Source: Niabella ginsenosidivorans (GTDB lineage: Bacteria > Bacteroidota > Bacteroidia > Chitinophagales > Chitinophagaceae). Taken from it: a stretch of DNA of 64,000 bases. Under the pieces are notes generated by a model, which searched no databases, was not told where the DNA came from, and worked only from the letters and a program-made list of their open reading frames with translations. The position numbers were made by a program, and so were the translations under genes. Shown here one piece after another: positions 9,057 through 18,848 of the stretch. Every line of letters starts with the position of its first letter. Positions within the stretch are counted from its first letter, which is position 1. The DNA lies in the NCBI RefSeq assembly GCF_001654455.1, contig NZ_CP015772.1, forward strand, positions 3,224,001-3,288,000, written 5' to 3'.

Positions 9057-12000
9057 CTAATTAAAATTGATTTGTAATCCAAAATTCAGGGAACGTTGCA
9101 GCGGGTACATACCCAGGTTACTGCCATCTCCATTATTGGTACCATTATTGGATTCCGGATCCAGGAACTTCAGGTGATCAAACGTAAGCAGGTTGGTTCC
9201 ATTGATAAAAATCCTCAAAGCACTCAAGCGGTATCGCTTTATCAATCCCGGAGGAAAGCTATACCCAACTTCTGCATTTTTTAACCGCAGATAGGCCGCA
9301 TTTCTCAGATACTGCGAAGAATTCTGAAAATTATTGGAATTATTAGTAGGCGTGGCTGCCGGATAACGCGCATCCGGATTATCGGGCGTCCACCGGTTGT
9401 TATAATATTCCTCCAGTATATTATAACTACCCGGCCCTCTTAAAAAAGGATATATAGACGGACCTACTATAAAGATACTGGTTCTTGCGGCGCCTGAAAA
9501 AAACGCACTCAAATCCACCCCTTTCCAGGCTACAGTGCCTCCAAAACCATACACAATTTCGGGCGTACGGGGATACCCGTTCAGATACATATAATCATCA
9601 GCATTTACCACCCCATCTCCATTTACATCCATAAACCGGATGTCTCCCGGGTAAACAGTACTGGCAAACTGCTGCAGCGGGCTCTGGTCAATCTCTTCCT
9701 GATTCTGAAAAAGACCGATTGCCTGTAATCCGTAAGGAGCCCCGATAGGATGGCCTTTGCCTGATTGGTACGGTACATGCTTTACCGGCTCGTCATTTTC
9801 AATCACCTCATTATGTGCATAGGTAAAATTACCTATGATGGAATAATAAACGCCATCACCTGCCGGTTTGTTCTGGATTTTCAGACTTGCATCTATTCCC
9901 TTGTTTTTTACTTCACCCAGGTTGCCATAGGGAATGATCCAGGGGAAAAAACCTGACACAAAGGGAATCGTTTGCCGTTGCATTAATATACCTGTTCTTC
10001 TTTCATGAAAGGCATCTACCTGTAATTGAATTATGCTGCTAAACAGGCTGATGTCTGCTCCTATATTCTTTTTCAGAGAAGATTCCCAGGTAATATCCGG
10101 TACGCCGATCTGGCCTTCATCATATCCCGGAAATGCCTGCTGACTGGAACCGAACCAATAAGTATTGGCATTTTTAGTGACCCGGGTCAGGTACAGGAAA
10201 CGGGTACCGCCTATCTGATCATTTCCGACTTTACCATAAGAACCACGGATCTTTAATTGATTGATCACATCTGTATTCCAGAATTTTTCATTAGAAACGA
10301 TCCAGCCGGCAGAAACGGAAGGGAAAAAACCAAAACGTTTTCCGGGAGGAAAATTTTCTGAACCATTAACCCCAAAATCAAACTCGACAAGATAGCGGTT
10401 ATTATAAGCATATGTTGCTCTTCCCGCGTAGCCTCTTCTTCTGTAAGGCAGTCCATTAATAGAACCATCTGCAACCAAATTAGTATACTCATTCTGGTTG
10501 AACAACAACAGGCCATTTACGTCATGTTTGCCGGCAAATGTTCTTTGATAATTCACAGTAGTTTCAATATAGGAATTCCGGTTATTACCAGATGTGAACG
10601 GGGCATAGCCCAGTGTGCCTCCTTCCCGGACAACATTATACCGGTCTTCTCCGGTGGCCTCATCCTTTCCCAGGTATTGTTTTATTTCATAATCCTTGAT
10701 CCGGTTAATGCCACTAAAATTGTAGTAGTCATAAGCAAATTTTCCGTTAATGCTTAATCCTTTTGTAACCAACCGGGACAAATCCCATTTTACACCAAAA
10801 GTACTTTGCAGTGTATGCCTGGCCTGATCGGAATAACCATGCTGAGTAACAAGCGCCCAGGGATTTCTGCCCAGATAGGAGGCACCACCGGCAACAGATC
10901 CGTCCGGATTGGTAACAGGATATTGAATGGGGGAAATCACGCCAAGAGAACTGAAAATATCCGGGGCACTTGACCCGGGATAATGGCCATTCTGAATGAT
11001 CGCACCCAGACCTACAGTCATACTCAGACTTTTTGAAAGATTCACATCAATATTCGAACGGAAATTATACCGCTTTACATTTGCATTGGTGTTGTACTGA
11101 TTCAGGCCATCCGTTTTATAAATTCCGGATTGCAGCAGAAAACCTACATTCGTATAATACTTTACAATTTCGGTACCTCCGGAAACGCTCAGGTTGTTCA
11201 TAGTCTGATAAGTATGCTTTTTCAGGATCGTATTGGTCCAGTCTATATTCGGATGAAAATAAGGGTCGCTGCCATCTGCATACTTCTGCAAATCTTCCGG
11301 CGTATATTGCGGGGCCAGCCCTACATGTTCCAATGCTTCATTCAGCAGGCCCGCATATTGTGTTCCATCAATATACTCCGGCAGGCGAAGAGAGGTCAGC
11401 TGTGCGGCCTCGGTTCTTAAGGTAATTGCGGGTTTACCGATCTTTCCTTTTTTGGTATTAATCAGAATCACCCCGTTAGCGCCTCTTACCCCGTATACGG
11501 CAGTTGCTGATGCATCTTTTAATATGGTAAAACTTTCAATTTCCTCAGTAGTAATATTATTCATATCCCTTTCCACGCCATCTACCAACACCAGCGGGGC
11601 CTGGCTTCCTGTAAATGTGGCCACACCCCGTATAAAAACCTGCGCCTGATCGTACCCCGGTTCCCCGCTGCTTTGCCGGGTAATGATCCCCGGTAATTTT
11701 CCACCAATAGCGTTAGATAATGAAGGTGCTGCTACCTGCTGTAACTGTGCCACCTGTACCTCTGACACGGCGCCGGTTACCGTAAGTTTCTTTTGGGTTC
11801 CATACCCCACCACCACCACTTCGTTCATTTTCTGGGAGGCCTCATCGGGGTGCATTGTAATGGCAATATTGTTCAGATTGCCGGGAGCTATCTTTTGGGT
11901 AAGGTACCCTACAAAGGAAATTTCCAACGTGTCGGATTCATTATGCATTTCAACCATAAAATTTCCGTTCAGATCAGAAAGCGTACTGCGGGCGCCTGCC

Positions 12001-12245
12001 CGGGTGAAATTAACAGAAGCTCCGGGTATTGGTTTTTTGGTTTCGTCCGTTATAGTCCCTTTTAATACCCAGCTTTTTTCAGGGATCGTATCCTGAAAAA
12101 AAAAGGTGTTATTGCCTGGGAAAGACGCCGCCTTTTTAGTTGCCGCCCATACCGGCTGGTGAATGATCAGCAAAGCAATCATACAGAAAACAAGCCAATA
12201 ACAAAGTTGCAAACAACCAGGGGAAATGTGGTTTTTTTGGTTCAT
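9057..12245 (-). CDS. SusC/RagA-family TonB-linked outer-membrane transporter
   Basis: A 1062-residue energy-coupled importer of oligosaccharides. An N-terminal signal (about residues 15-35) is followed by a carboxypeptidase-regulatory-like domain (GTITDETKKPIPGASVNF). The SusC signature VVVVGYGTQKK and the plug follow, with PLVLVDGVERDMNNI and SATAVYGVRGANGVI, then the 22-strand barrel ending NFGLQINFN. It is the first gene of a transcription unit. The 240 bp upstream hold a clear promoter and two LacI-type operator candidates. It pairs with the SusD directly downstream and is a paralogue of the SusC at 37554-40766 (shared ITRQ-SGEPGYD and TPE(I/L)VYGFG-like segments). Confidence 0.97.
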   Translation of the reverse strand: MNQKNHISPGCLQLCYWLVFCMIALLIIHQPVWAATKKAASFPGNNTFFFQDTIPEKSWVLKGTITDETKKPIPGASVNFTRAGARSTLSDLNGNFMVEMHNESDTLEISFVGYLTQKIAPGNLNNIAITMHPDEASQKMNEVVVVGYGTQKKLTVTGAVSEVQVAQLQQVAAPSLSNAIGGKLPGIITRQSSGEPGYDQAQVFIRGVATFTGSQAPLVLVDGVERDMNNITTEEIESFTILKDASATAVYGVRGANGVILINTKKGKIGKPAITLRTEAAQLTSLRLPEYIDGTQYAGLLNEALEHVGLAPQYTPEDLQKYADGSDPYFHPNIDWTNTILKKHTYQTMNNLSVSGGTEIVKYYTNVGFLLQSGIYKTDGLNQYNTNANVKRYNFRSNIDVNLSKSLSMTVGLGAIIQNGHYPGSSAPDIFSSLGVISPIQYPVTNPDGSVAGGASYLGRNPWALVTQHGYSDQARHTLQSTFGVKWDLSRLVTKGLSINGKFAYDYYNFSGINRIKDYEIKQYLGKDEATGEDRYNVVREGGTLGYAPFTSGNNRNSYIETTVNYQRTFAGKHDVNGLLLFNQNEYTNLVADGSINGLPYRRRGYAGRATYAYNNRYLVEFDFGVNGSENFPPGKRFGFFPSVSAGWIVSNEKFWNTDVINQLKIRGSYGKVGNDQIGGTRFLYLTRVTKNANTYWFGSSQQAFPGYDEGQIGVPDITWESSLKKNIGADISLFSSIIQLQVDAFHERRTGILMQRQTIPFVSGFFPWIIPYGNLGEVKNKGIDASLKIQNKPAGDGVYYSIIGNFTYAHNEVIENDEPVKHVPYQSGKGHPIGAPYGLQAIGLFQNQEEIDQSPLQQFASTVYPGDIRFMDVNGDGVVNADDYMYLNGYPRTPEIVYGFGGTVAWKGVDLSAFFSGAARTSIFIVGPSIYPFLRGPGSYNILEEYYNNRWTPDNPDARYPAATPTNNSNNFQNSSQYLRNAAYLRLKNAEVGYSFPPGLIKRYRLSALRIFINGTNLLTFDHLKFLDPESNNGTNNGDGSNLGMYPLQRSLNFGLQINFN

Positions 12246-12300
12246 AAAATATAATTGAATAAATGGAAAACAATCTTCACCCTGCTTCCTTTCCGGAAGC

Positions 12301-12312
12301 TTAATCGTTTAA
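12301..12312. promoter_or_regulatory. Operator candidate TTAATCGTTTAA (distal copy)
   Basis: The 12-base sequence is identical to the one at 12406-12417. It has TTAA half-sites around a central CG, the architecture of LacI/GalR-family operators. The two copies start 105 bp apart, ten helical turns, which places them on the same DNA face and would permit looping between tetrameric repressors. The sequence differs from the GAATACGTATTC sites near the LacI gene, so another regulator is implied. Confidence 0.55.
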
Positions 12313-12405
12313 ACAACTATAACCCAGAACTCATAAACAGGCCAAGTCAATCATTATATTCGCTTTCTTCTTTGTAACAGCTATCAGAATATCAGGGTTT
12401 CAGTT

Positions 12406-12417
12406 TTAATCGTTTAA
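12406..12417. promoter_or_regulatory. Operator candidate TTAATCGTTTAA (promoter-proximal copy)
   Basis: It lies directly downstream of the -7 box of the SusC promoter, so a bound repressor would cover the transcription start. The sequence is the same pseudo-palindrome as at 12301-12312. Confidence 0.6.
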
Positions 12418-12418
12418 G

Positions 12419-12449
12419 CAAACATAAATATTTTTTCTTTTTTTTCAAA
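12419..12449 (-). promoter_or_regulatory. Bacteroidota-type promoter of the SusC/SusD/DUF4091/GH43 operon
   Basis: On the minus strand, a -33 TTTG (12446-12449) is separated by 19 bp from a -7 box TATGTTTG (12419-12426). This matches the Bacteroidota consensus TTTG-N19-TAnnTTTG. The next bases downstream form the operator at 12406-12417. Confidence 0.75.
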
Positions 12450-12486
12450 AAAAATCTATCAGATCCATGCAATAACATTAAAACTC

Positions 12487-13893
12487 CTATTGGCTTATTA
12501 TTGGAACAGGCCAGCGATCTGTTCTGAAAGGAACCAGAGGAAGGCCGTCTTTATTGAAAATATTGCCGATCCCTGTATCCGAAAATCCATAACGCACCGC
12601 AACAGGGCGTGCCACCTTTTTACTCTGTACCTCAATGATGTTGTCTTTTACTACTGCTGTTGCCGGATAAAAAATACGGTCGGCCCCCGCTATCAGTAAA
12701 GCGGAAGGTTGCTTGCCTTTTATGACCAGCCCGCCAGCGGCATCTGCAACTTCGATTACGGCTTTATCCTTCTGAATGTGCCAGGTTTTTATTACAGGGC
12801 TTTTATAAATGATACCGGGCAACCGGTAATGATCGCCCAAAGCCCAGTTGGCCAGCCGCTGCCCTACGTCGTGTTTGTTGGCCGGATGTACGTTGTGCAC
12901 GTCCGATGTAAGATCGGTTGTAACCACCATTCCTGTATGCGGATAAGCAGCACTCTCTGTCTGCGCCTCCCGTAATAAAGCACCGGTATTTTCACGTGCA
13001 TATTTATAGGGCGCGATCTGTACAAAATAAAAAGGCATCTGGTACTGCCAGGTCTTCCGCCATGCATCGATCATTGCAGTAAACAACCGCCTGTATGCAT
13101 AGGCATTAACCGTATTGTTTTCACCCTGGTACCAGATCGTACCAGCCACACTAAAATTACTGATGGGCGCAATCATCCCATTATAGGCATATCCCGGAAG
13201 ATTCGGACACTGACCATTTGCTTCAATTTTTGTTGCCGCTGCTTTTAAAAAAGGATCGTTGGTGATAACTGCTTCAGGCGTCCAGACCTCTGCAGCAGTC
13301 CCCCCCCAGGCCGCTTCAATCAACCCGACAGGTACGTGCAAATCCTTATTGAGTTGCTTTCCAAAAAAATAAGCTACCGCACTAAATGCCTTCAGGCTGT
13401 TGCTGTCGCAGGATTCCCAGTGCCCGTTACAGTTTTTCTGTGGCGAAGCGGCTGTTGCCTTTGCGATCCTGAAAAAACGGATACCTGCATTGTCTGCATG
13501 CGGCAACTCCTGCTGTATATCTTTCAACCCCCAGTTGCCACACATTTCCATATTGCTCTGCCCGGAACAAACCCAGACTTCACCGATCATTATATCCGTG
13601 AGCGTGATGGTATTGGCGCCCTTCAGTATCAACTGATAAGGTCCCCCGGCGGCCGGTGTATGAATCACCAGTTGCCAGTCGGCATTACCATCCGTGGTCA
13701 CTACAGGATAGGTCTTCTGATCCCAGGAAGTGGTAACACTGATCTGCTCACCGGGTGCTCCCCATCCCCATAATTTTACATCGGCCTGTTGCTGTAAAAC
13801 CATATTATTGCCAATCACATCAGGTAATCTTATCGCGCTTTTTGCGTAAAACGATAGCAGCAAAAACAGAAGGATGCACCCTATGTACTTCAT
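12487..13893 (-). CDS. Sialate O-acetylesterase-type SGNH esterase
   Basis: A 468-residue secreted protein (signal MKYIGCILLFLLLSFYAKSA). It carries the nucleophile motif CSGQSNMEM (Ser113), the GGTAAE block, the YQGENN block and the C-terminal DVGQRLANWAL region preceded by VHPANK, which holds the catalytic His. This is the full architecture of the sialate O-acetylesterase / DUF303 family, which removes acetyl groups from carbohydrates. Its start codon overlaps the GH172 stop by one base (TAATG), indicating translational coupling. In a PUL it probably deacetylates the substrate; sialic acid is not implied. Confidence 0.85.
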   Translation of the reverse strand: MKYIGCILLFLLLSFYAKSAIRLPDVIGNNMVLQQQADVKLWGWGAPGEQISVTTSWDQKTYPVVTTDGNADWQLVIHTPAAGGPYQLILKGANTITLTDIMIGEVWVCSGQSNMEMCGNWGLKDIQQELPHADNAGIRFFRIAKATAASPQKNCNGHWESCDSNSLKAFSAVAYFFGKQLNKDLHVPVGLIEAAWGGTAAEVWTPEAVITNDPFLKAAATKIEANGQCPNLPGYAYNGMIAPISNFSVAGTIWYQGENNTVNAYAYRRLFTAMIDAWRKTWQYQMPFYFVQIAPYKYARENTGALLREAQTESAAYPHTGMVVTTDLTSDVHNVHPANKHDVGQRLANWALGDHYRLPGIIYKSPVIKTWHIQKDKAVIEVADAAGGLVIKGKQPSALLIAGADRIFYPATAVVKDNIIEVQSKKVARPVAVRYGFSDTGIGNIFNKDGLPLVPFRTDRWPVPIISQ

Positions 13894-16157
13894 TATTTTT
13901 TGTTTAAGGCAAAATGGGGTAATATATAGCTATAAACCTGATAGTCCATTTCACTCCAGGCACTCTTATTGGGAAAGGGTGTACCCGGGTACAATTCCTT
14001 ATGATCAGGAATGAACCGGATCCGTATGCGTATGGCAGAACAATCTTTCGTTAATGCTGCCGGTATCAGGAATTCATCATCCCGGAAACGCCGATCGGAG
14101 GTTTTCACCACATATTTACGGGCGCCCAGCTCTTCTTTGGGTCTTGAATCAACCCAGGTGTTGGCACCTGCAAGATACCAGGTACCGGCTCTTTTCCAAT
14201 CTGGCTCTTTTAAGTTCTTATCATCCGGAACGGGAGCAACAAATACTTCGGCTGTCTGGTTGGGATAACTGTAATCCAGTGTCCGGCGCAGCAGAACGCC
14301 TCTATTATCTTTCCGGATATGCACGGTAAACTCAGAAATACCATTTGTAATGCGGCCGTCTTTGGTTTGCGCGGGGTAAATTTCTTTCCCGATCAGCTCT
14401 CTGTAGTCCGCTCGTTTTGAAAGATCATAGCCCCATGCATGCGCGGGATAGGTATCCGGTCCCCATTCGTACCTGGATGTAACTGATTGCACCGCTGAAG
14501 CCCGGGGTGACCGGTATTGATGCACCTGTTCATCGGTAGTGTTTCCAATATCCAGTGAATCTGTTTTTATTAAAGAAGGAGCCGGTAATCCGTACCAGTA
14601 ACAGACGCTTTCATAATGTTCTTCTGAAACATTTTCACTATGTTCAAAACGGATGACTGCCCGTTTCCCAAAGGGCATAAGGTCCGCCCATAAAAAACGA
14701 TAGGCCGATTGGATCAGGTCTTTTTTATTGACGGCCGTCTTTCTTTCTGTTGCCCCGCAGGGATGCCCGGCAAAGGGCAGCGTCATATTTTCACCACCCC
14801 AGTAATCACCACCACCGGCCCACTCCTCCGTACCGGTGCCATATGCCTGTGGTGTCTGGCTGTCATCAAAAAAGAAACGGGGATCTCCTTCTAACGTATG
14901 CAATTCTGCATTGTGCGAAAAGATAAAGGAGGTGCCCATAAAACTTCCGGACCAATCCTGCTGCCCTTCGATCCCCTTTGTATCCAGCCATACAAGATCC
15001 TGACCATATGCAGGTTTTGGAAAATCCTGATACGTTGCGTGAAAATAACTGCTGGAACCTGGTAAAAGACCGGGTTTGTTTTCATAGCGGATCTCATAGC
15101 TGATCTTTGCAGCATTGGCAGGAATATCTGTTAATTCAAATTGAGCCGATTGAAAGAAAGGCATCGGGTAATAACAGGCCAGTGTTATTTTGTTCTGTGC
15201 ATAATCATAACGGACATTTACCGGCAATCCTTTTACGAGATATTCTTTCTTATCCCTGTTAAAAAAAGTGCCTGCACCAAAAAACAAGCAAAGGGGTGCA
15301 TCAACAGATGCATAGGGCCGGTCATCCCAGGTTATCCGCAGCCGCGCCCGTTCCAGAACTTCTGCCTGATCTAAGGGAAGGGTCAATTTAACTGCTCTTA
15401 CAACCGATAAGGCAGACCGGATCTGTGCGATTTTTACTGTTTGCTTATCGAGCTGCACCGTGCCGCTGCGTTTCTTAATATGCTTCGGGGCAATATCTGT
15501 TCCGGCACGGTTTATAAGATCCGTCACATCCCGGTCCGGTAGCTGATTGCTATTCCATGATTCCGGTGAACAGGACAGTGCCTCAGGATTTGCATACAGA
15601 TGATAAATATAGTAGCCGGTTCCATAAAATGTGCGCGAATAGGCAATCTGAACCGAATCTTTAAAACGCATGGGCACCCATATCAGGTCTGCCCCTTTGG
15701 TGCTGCCCCAGGTCCAGGCCAGCGGTGGGGGTAATGCTTTTCCGGGAATAAAAGCTGTAGAAGTATATTTCTTTACTGCATCCACCGGATCGGCCGTCGC
15801 CGTTTCTGACACGCTATTATCTTTTCCGTCAACTATAAAATGCCAGGGACTGCCATGCCAGTGATTCGCCCGGAAAAAATATAAAACACCATTGCCTTTT
15901 ACATCCAGGGTCACATTTTCATCTTCCTTTTTCATAAACAGAAAATTTGATGCATCTGCTGATCCACCGCCCCGGTCGTAGGTACTACGCATATAGGCCC
16001 TTACGCCAATACGCTGCTGCGGCAATAGCTGCCACATCCTGAAAGCATCATACCCTGCAGGCACTTCCGGCAAAAGCTCTTTTTTTACATTTTGTGCTGC
16101 TACAGAACCTAACAGGCAAAAGCAGCAAATCACTAAATAGTTTACCCATTGTATCAT
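13893..16157 (-). CDS. GH172 (DUF2961) glycoside hydrolase, long form
   Basis: A 754-residue secreted protein (signal peptide ending SVAAQ) and the longest of four DUF2961 proteins here. The diagnostic segment GTGTEEWAGGGDYWGG lies near residue 440 and carries a conserved glutamate thought to be catalytic in this family. Characterised GH172 members act on alpha-D-fructofuranosyl or alpha-D-arabinofuranosyl linkages. Compared with the roughly 400-residue forms, it has a longer N-terminal region and a C-terminal extension of about 200 residues. It lies 23 bp after the HisD-like gene and is fused by overlap to the esterase, giving a four-gene module (GH43, HisD-like, GH172, esterase). Substrate is inferred only. 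Confidence 0.83.
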   Translation of the reverse strand: MIQWVNYLVICCFCLLGSVAAQNVKKELLPEVPAGYDAFRMWQLLPQQRIGVRAYMRSTYDRGGGSADASNFLFMKKEDENVTLDVKGNGVLYFFRANHWHGSPWHFIVDGKDNSVSETATADPVDAVKKYTSTAFIPGKALPPPLAWTWGSTKGADLIWVPMRFKDSVQIAYSRTFYGTGYYIYHLYANPEALSCSPESWNSNQLPDRDVTDLINRAGTDIAPKHIKKRSGTVQLDKQTVKIAQIRSALSVVRAVKLTLPLDQAEVLERARLRITWDDRPYASVDAPLCLFFGAGTFFNRDKKEYLVKGLPVNVRYDYAQNKITLACYYPMPFFQSAQFELTDIPANAAKISYEIRYENKPGLLPGSSSYFHATYQDFPKPAYGQDLVWLDTKGIEGQQDWSGSFMGTSFIFSHNAELHTLEGDPRFFFDDSQTPQAYGTGTEEWAGGGDYWGGENMTLPFAGHPCGATERKTAVNKKDLIQSAYRFLWADLMPFGKRAVIRFEHSENVSEEHYESVCYWYGLPAPSLIKTDSLDIGNTTDEQVHQYRSPRASAVQSVTSRYEWGPDTYPAHAWGYDLSKRADYRELIGKEIYPAQTKDGRITNGISEFTVHIRKDNRGVLLRRTLDYSYPNQTAEVFVAPVPDDKNLKEPDWKRAGTWYLAGANTWVDSRPKEELGARKYVVKTSDRRFRDDEFLIPAALTKDCSAIRIRIRFIPDHKELYPGTPFPNKSAWSEMDYQVYSYILPHFALNKK

Positions 16158-16180
16158 GTTGTACTGGCTGTTTGATGAAT

Positions 16181-17458
16181 TTATTTTTTCTGATACCGTC
16201 TTACTCTTAAAGCGGCCTGCTCTTTATGACCTGCAAAACCTTCTAATTCACACAAACGCATTGCATAGGTTCCTATAAGGGCACTCGCTTCCGGCGTGCA
16301 GCGCTGATACGTACAGGTTTTTAAAAATTTACCCACCCATAAACCTCCTGTAAATCTTGCATTTCTTCGTGTAGGTAGGGTATGATTGGTGCCGATCACT
16401 TTATCACCGTATGCTACATTTGTTTCCGGGCCCAGGAACAAAGCTCCGTAGTTTGTCATCTTTTCCAAAAAATAATCAGGATCTTTTGTCAGCACCTCAA
16501 CATGTTCACAGGCCAGTTCATCGGCTGCCTGTAACGCCTCTTCGTAGTTATCTACAAGGATGACCGCGCCGTACTCCTGCCAGGCGGCACCGGCGATAGC
16601 CGCCGTAGGCAGTGTTTTAAGTTGACGCTCTATTTCACTGATCGTTTCTTTCGCAATTCTTTCAGAGGTCGTAATTAATGCAGCCGGCGAAGTGGGACCA
16701 TGTTCCGACTGCCCCAGCAGATCACAGGCGACCAGTTCTGCATCCGTGCTTTCATCAGCGATCACCAATACTTCAGTGGGCCCTGCCAGTAAATCAATTC
16801 CTACTCTTCCAAACAGTTGCCGCTTGGCTTCGGCTACGTACGCATTACCTGGGCCAACAATCATATCTACAGGTTTTATGGAGGCGGTACCAATGGCCAT
16901 AGCAGCTAATGCCTGAACGCCCCCCAGTATGTAAATTTCATCGGCTCCGGCAAAATGCATAGCGCAGACCGTTGCTTCTGGAATCGCTCCCCGGGCGGCT
17001 GGTGTACAGGCAATCACCCTGTTTACCCCGGCCACTTTGGCTGTTAACACACTCATGTGTGCAGAAGCGATCATCGGGTAACGGCCTCCGGGAATATAAC
17101 AGCCAACACTATTTACCGGAATGTTCCTGTGCCCTAAAAACACACCGGGCAACGTTTCCACTTCGATGTCTTTTATGGCAGATCGTTGCTGTTCTGCAAA
17201 ATGCCGGATCTGTTCCTGAGCAAATAAAATATCATCGATCTGCTGCTGAGGAACACGATTAATGATTTGCCGGATCTCGTCTTTTGTAAGCCGGAAAGCT
17301 GAGGGTGCCCACTGATCAAATGATTCAGAATAACTGCGCACTGCAGCATCACCCTGTTCTTCAATATCTTTAATAATCTGCTCAACAGTTTCTTTAATTT
17401 TCGTCTCCGCGGCTTTCAGCTCCGCATCTGATTTCCCTTTTTTGATATACCGGATCAT
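16181..17458 (-). CDS. HisD-family zinc/NAD polyol dehydrogenase (HpsN-like), not histidine biosynthesis
   Basis: A 425-residue cytoplasmic enzyme of the histidinol dehydrogenase superfamily. All recognised zinc and catalytic positions are retained: LLGQSEHG (Gln and His ligands, about 248 and 251), CEHVEV (Glu-His pair, about 317), AYGDK (Asp, about 351) and AGHKEQ (His, about 411). Segments such as [21 protein letters not shown] resemble sulfopropanediol dehydrogenase HpsN and related paralogues more than biosynthetic HisD. Family members oxidise a primary alcohol to a carboxylate in two NAD-dependent steps. With no his genes nearby and GH43 and GH172 as neighbours, it probably oxidises a sugar alcohol or aldose-derived product of glycan breakdown. 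The exact substrate is unknown. Confidence 0.8.
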   Translation of the reverse strand: MIRYIKKGKSDAELKAAETKIKETVEQIIKDIEEQGDAAVRSYSESFDQWAPSAFRLTKDEIRQIINRVPQQQIDDILFAQEQIRHFAEQQRSAIKDIEVETLPGVFLGHRNIPVNSVGCYIPGGRYPMIASAHMSVLTAKVAGVNRVIACTPAARGAIPEATVCAMHFAGADEIYILGGVQALAAMAIGTASIKPVDMIVGPGNAYVAEAKRQLFGRVGIDLLAGPTEVLVIADESTDAELVACDLLGQSEHGPTSPAALITTSERIAKETISEIERQLKTLPTAAIAGAAWQEYGAVILVDNYEEALQAADELACEHVEVLTKDPDYFLEKMTNYGALFLGPETNVAYGDKVIGTNHTLPTRRNARFTGGLWVGKFLKTCTYQRCTPEASALIGTYAMRLCELEGFAGHKEQAALRVRRYQKK

Positions 17459-17483
17459 TTTTTATACTACTTTTTTTGTTGAA

Positions 17484-18551
17484 TTATTCTCCTGATGGTT
17501 TTGTTTGTTTTTGTGCCACAGCTGCGGGTTCACCAAAACGGGGTGATCCATCCGCATTCCAGGTAAACTTTTGTATCCGCGGGTTTCTTGTACCGCCGCA
17601 ACCCTGGCCGGAAGCATTATTGGCATGATAGATGATCCAGTCTTCCTGCTCATCCTTTGATTTAAAAAAACCATTGTGTCCCGGGCCAAATACATTATTC
17701 CGGATACTCTTTGAAAAAACAGGAACTGGTTTTTTTATCCAGTCTGCCGGGTTTAGCGGATCGCCTCCGGTCTTTAACCGCAGCTGGCCCAATCCATAAT
17801 CATCCGTTGCGCACTGGCTCACGGAGAAAATGATAAAGAGATCGCCGGATGGACCGATCAGCGCTTCCGGCCCTTCATTTACCTGGCCACCTGTTTTTTC
17901 CCAACTGTATTCCGGCATTGAAATCTGGATACGATGAGTTTTAAGCGTCCATGGATTTTTCATTTCTGCAATATAGATCCGCTGAATATTATCTTTACCG
18001 GAAGCCGTCCCGCTCCATATAAAATAGAGCTTTCCGTTGTACTCAAAAACAGAGCCGTCGATTGAAAAATAATCGGCATCCGGATCGCCTATTTTTCCTT
18101 TGGCGGTCCATTGCCCTGTCAGCGGATCATCAGCAGTATTTTCAAGAACGAAACAACGTTGGGTGGACAGGTCTGCCGAGGCGCCCGCGGAATAATACAG
18201 GTACCATTTTTGATTCAGATAGTGCAATTCCGGCGCCCAGATATTTTTTGAATCAGGGCCACTGGCTGGTGGTGACCATACTGTTTTTGCCGGTGCCTGT
18301 GCCAATGCCGAAATGGCTGCTGTTTTCAAAATCGTAATATTCACCCCGTTCGTGGCCATATAATAAAAGACGGTTCCTTTTTTATATACCCATGGGTCTG
18401 CTCCTGAAGGCAGCAAAGGGTTATAAAACAGGCTATCCCTTAAAGAAGAGACCGGTGCTGTGTATTGTTTCGGGGCACTGCTTTTTGCACAGGCCAGCCA
18501 GCTTATAAAAAGGGCCAAAGGCAATACAATAATGATGATAACTTTTTTCAT
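17484..18551 (-). CDS. GH43 family lipoprotein, arabinofuranosidase-like
   Basis: A 355-residue lipoprotein (lipobox SWLAC, Cys21). The three GH43 acidic residues are visible: D52 in SGADPWVYKKG, D165 in SIDGSVFEYNGKLYF and E226 in VNEGPEAL. IWAPELH and FGPGHNGFF are further GH43 signatures, of the type found in alpha-L-arabinofuranosidases and related enzymes. It precedes the HisD-like gene by 25 bp. An IS110 element lies immediately upstream, so its expression may no longer depend on the upstream operon. Confidence 0.85.
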   Translation of the reverse strand: MKKVIIIIVLPLALFISWLACAKSSAPKQYTAPVSSLRDSLFYNPLLPSGADPWVYKKGTVFYYMATNGVNITILKTAAISALAQAPAKTVWSPPASGPDSKNIWAPELHYLNQKWYLYYSAGASADLSTQRCFVLENTADDPLTGQWTAKGKIGDPDADYFSIDGSVFEYNGKLYFIWSGTASGKDNIQRIYIAEMKNPWTLKTHRIQISMPEYSWEKTGGQVNEGPEALIGPSGDLFIIFSVSQCATDDYGLGQLRLKTGGDPLNPADWIKKPVPVFSKSIRNNVFGPGHNGFFKSKDEQEDWIIYHANNASGQGCGGTRNPRIQKFTWNADGSPRFGEPAAVAQKQTKPSGE

Positions 18552-18680
18552 TTTTTAATTTTTACTGATGAGCATTGTTAATATGCCCGGAGCTTTTTTA
18601 TTAAAATTATTCCAAATTACCGCAGCAACCCTTAACTATGCTCATGATATGACGGGTAAGCTGCTGTTATCAAAAACGAA

Positions 18681-18836
18681 TGTCATGGTGAGGCAACCAT
18701 AAAAACATTGCATTTAAGTTCATTCGGATGACAAATTTTTTTTAATCGTCATCCCGAGCGCAGCCGAGGGATCTCTGTATTCTCAGAGAGATTCCTCCGC
18801 TCATTCCGCTCTGCTCCATTCGGTGCCAATGACAAG
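18681..18836 (+). repeat. Palindromic intergenic repeat, left copy
   Basis: The block runs from TGTCATGGTGAGG through AATCGTCATCCCGAGCGC and GATCTCTG to CCAATGACAAG. It resembles the block at 20456-20640 (same TGTCAT...CATAAAA...ATGACAA...AATCGTCATCCCGA order). Internal self-complementary parts (for example TCTCTGTATTCTCAGAGAGA) would fold into hairpins. This is a REP-like Bacteroidota intergenic element; the full family size cannot be judged from one window. Confidence 0.7.
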
Positions 18837-18848
18837 ATATGTAATGCA

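Noticed and set aside
16181-17458. Histidine biosynthesis gene hisD
   Set aside because: There are no other his genes nearby, sequence features are HpsN-like, and it lies within a PUL operon.
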